Below are positions 4,668-5,908 of a stretch of DNA of 5,908 nucleotides, piece after piece. Under the pieces are notes generated by a model. The model saw nothing but the letters and a program-made list of their open reading frames with translations. It had not been told where the DNA came from and searched no databases. The translations under genes were made by a program, and so were the position numbers. The stretch is taken from contig JAISCO010000167.1 of the NCBI GenBank assembly GCA_031265535.1, positions 1 to 5,908 of the forward strand, written 5' to 3'. Position 1 is the first letter of the stretch. Every line of letters begins with the position of its first letter. The DNA is from Spirochaetaceae bacterium (lineage in GTDB: Bacteria > Spirochaetota > Spirochaetia > Treponematales > Breznakiellaceae).

Positions 4668-5567
4668 ATGTGGCGGTACGGGAAAAAAATACTGTTTGAG
4701 GCGCTTTTTATAGTTTGTTTTGCTATATATGCCGGGGCAGGAGATACAGTGGTATTCAGGACAGATCACGCTCAGGTAAACGGCATTGTTATTGTAGCGC
4801 ACGGTTTGAATACGGCTCCCTCAAGGATGGGGAGCCCTGAAGCTGACGGCACCATCGTGAAGGCGCTGCTGGACGGCGGATACCACGTTGTCCGCGCCGC
4901 GTTTACGGGGCACAGAGGCGTGATAGAAGAGATGCGCTCTGTTACCACGGCGGCGTGGCTGGATGACGCGCACGACTGTGTTCTAGCCGCGCGCGCCGAG
5001 GCGGAACGGGTAGAAGCCGCCGCACAAAGCCGCTGCCCTTTGTATCTTGTGGGATTTTCGCTGGGGGCGCTCGTATTCGAAGTTTTAATGAACGAGGAAA
5101 AAATGCCTGTAGTTTTTGACAAAGCCGTCTTATTTTCACCTGCCTTCGCGATAAAAGGCATAACGCGCGGCGTTCTGCTGCTGGGAGCTATGCCGGGAGC
5201 GCACAGGGGTGACGGCCGTATCGTCAAGAGCGCGGGCCCCGCCGAATACCGCGCAAACACGGGCGCTTCAATCGCTGCCTACAAAGCGTTGTTTGCGCTG
5301 GAAAAACAGCTTAAAGCCCTTTCTTTCGCAAAAAATAATATACCAACGCTGATATTTATTGACCCGCGGGACGAGCTTATTTCTTACAACAAATTGAAAA
5401 AATTGATAAAAAAAATGAGTTTGAGAAACTGGACTTTGCAAAAAGTTTCTAACAAAGGCTCACGGACGCGGCTCGCGCGTCATCACCTGATAATAGACGA
5501 CCACTGTTTAAGCAAGGAAAGCTGGGAAACTGTCCGCCGCGCCATGCTCAAATTCTTAGCCGAATAG
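4668..5567 (+). CDS. Exported alpha/beta-hydrolase (esterase/lipase-like)
   Basis: The 299-residue protein has a signal peptide: positive start MWRYGKK, hydrophobic ILFEALFIVCFAIYAG (8-23) and a likely cut near AGA-GD. It should act in the periplasm or outside. The fold is alpha/beta hydrolase: strand plus oxyanion motif IVIVAHG (40-46), nucleophile elbow GFSLG (129-133) with Ser131, an Asp candidate in IFIDPRDEL (229-237), and catalytic His at 272 or 273 in RHHLIID. Cys17 is not in a proper lipobox, so a lipoprotein is unlikely. The substrate cannot be told from the sequence; a carboxylester is the general expectation. The ATG lacks a strong ribosome site, but starting later would remove the signal peptide. 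No partner gene is adjacent, so it appears to be transcribed alone. It is divergent from aroF. Confidence 0.82.
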   Translation: MWRYGKKILFEALFIVCFAIYAGAGDTVVFRTDHAQVNGIVIVAHGLNTAPSRMGSPEADGTIVKALLDGGYHVVRAAFTGHRGVIEEMRSVTTAAWLDDAHDCVLAARAEAERVEAAAQSRCPLYLVGFSLGALVFEVLMNEEKMPVVFDKAVLFSPAFAIKGITRGVLLLGAMPGAHRGDGRIVKSAGPAEYRANTGASIAAYKALFALEKQLKALSFAKNNIPTLIFIDPRDELISYNKLKKLIKKMSLRNWTLQKVSNKGSRTRLARHHLIIDDHCLSKESWETVRRAMLKFLAE

Positions 5568-5583
5568 CCCACCATGCAAGTAA

Positions 5584-5728
5584 GAGGTAAGCAAGGAGGA
5601 GGTAAGAAGGAAGAGGTAAGAAGGAAGAGGTAAGAAGGAAGAGGTAAGAAGGAAGAGGTAAGAAGGAAGAGGTAAGAAGGAAGAGGTAAGAAGGAAGAGG
5701 TAAGAAGGAAGAGGTAAGAAGGAAGAGG
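5584..5728. repeat. 14-bp tandem repeat array, polypurine on the plus strand
   Basis: The unit GAGGTAAGAAGGAA occurs nine times without error from 5599 to 5724, followed by a partial GAGG. A degenerate 15-base unit precedes it at 5584-5598. All bases are purines except one T per unit (and one C in the degenerate copy). The array begins 17 bases after the hydrolase stop. A 14-bp period shifts frame each unit, so it is not selected as coding. The minus-strand frame through it only yields low-complexity Leu/Ser/Pro peptide. Confidence 0.93.
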
Positions 5729-5908
5729 TGTCAAGTCCTGAAATAGGTTGACAGATTTTTACGCAACCCTACGGTGCATTTTTTCGGGCGTCTCATAATT
5801 GAGGGACAGATGGGGCCGTTTTGTGTTGTACAAAAGCACCGCCTCATCAATCGCCGTCAACGCCTGCTTCTTGTTCCGAAACGAACAGCCAAGACAGTAT
5901 TCCTGTTT
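5729..5908 (-). mobile_element. IS3-family insertion sequence, transposase-proximal end (cut by window edge)
   Basis: The element begins with TGTCAAGTCCTGAAATAGG and continues to TTGACAG (5729-5754). It has the 5'-TG terminus and the GG-TTGACA inner part expected of IS3-family terminal repeats. Only 4-29 bases separate this repeat from the transposase stop at 5759, as usual for the right end. The terminus touches the 14-bp array directly. The other end and any target duplication lie outside the window. Confidence 0.8.
5759..5908 (-). CDS. IS3-family transposase (OrfB), C-terminal 49 residues
   Basis: Read from the right edge on the minus strand, 49 codons end at TAA (5761-5759). The peptide contains FRNKKQALTAIDEAVLLYN followed by TKRPHLSLNYETPEKMH. 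This is the signature end of the rve integrase domain of IS3-family OrfB (pattern: helix, YN..RPH..L.Y.TP). The catalytic DDE residues and the frameshifted OrfA are beyond the edge. The visible part is intact and ends 30 bases inside the element, so there is no sign of decay. Confidence 0.92.
   Translation of the reverse strand, partial: KQEYCLGCSFRNKKQALTAIDEAVLLYNTKRPHLSLNYETPEKMHRRVA

Noticed and set aside
5599..5724. CRISPR or coding repeat reading of the 14-bp array
   Set aside because: Units are contiguous without spacers, and the period is not a multiple of three.
5483..5734. Minus-strand frame of 83 codons with a repeated Leu/Ser/Pro peptide
   Set aside because: It is a read-through of the 14-bp array in one frame, starts in the IS terminal repeat and runs antisense into the hydrolase gene.

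Overview
The window is a chromosomal accessory-type stretch from an anaerobic bacterium. A spirochaete of the Treponema group is my best guess. It rests on the look of the proteins (a clostridial/spirochaetal double-cluster ferredoxin, a DAHP synthase of the Thermotoga/Bacillus type, an exported serine hydrolase), the many toxin-antitoxin genes and the repeat-rich, near-50% GC spacers. No rRNA, tRNA or species marker is present, so the assignment is tentative.

Left third (1-2091): a toxin-antitoxin island. The left edge cuts a Phd/YefM-type antitoxin on the minus strand. A gene-free stretch of about 650 bases follows, holding a 58-bp inverted-repeat mini-element and one strong intrinsic terminator. 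Then come two complete plus-strand modules: brnT-brnA (overlapping by 41 bases) and a higB-higA pair of the Gp49/XRE type (1 base apart). All three modules start from promoters of the form TTGACN, 17 bases, TANNAT. The two complete modules carry small palindromes on or inside the promoter, as expected for antitoxin autoregulation.

Middle (2092-4310): two minus-strand housekeeping-like genes. A bidirectional terminator separates higA from the convergent Fe-S protein gene. Upstream of that gene is a 288-base spacer packed with perfect short-loop hairpins: a composite element with conserved-looking linkers and three hairpins, then the aroF terminator. aroF encodes a complete DAHP synthase (first step of the shikimate pathway) with an N-terminal regulatory domain. 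Its promoter places the predicted transcription start on the start codon itself, suggesting a leaderless mRNA. higB has the same arrangement.

Right third (4311-5908): a repeat region with three copies of one module and two of another, then a plus-strand gene for an exported alpha/beta hydrolase, a polypurine tandem array of 14-bp units (nine perfect copies), and finally the end of an IS3-family insertion sequence. The IS terminal inverted repeat abuts the array directly, and its transposase C-terminus runs off the right edge.

No CRISPR array, tRNA or rRNA was seen. The most distinctive material is in the spacers: the composite hairpin element at 3022-3142, the mini-element at 306-363, the modular repeat at 4326-4543 and the 14-bp array joined to the IS end.
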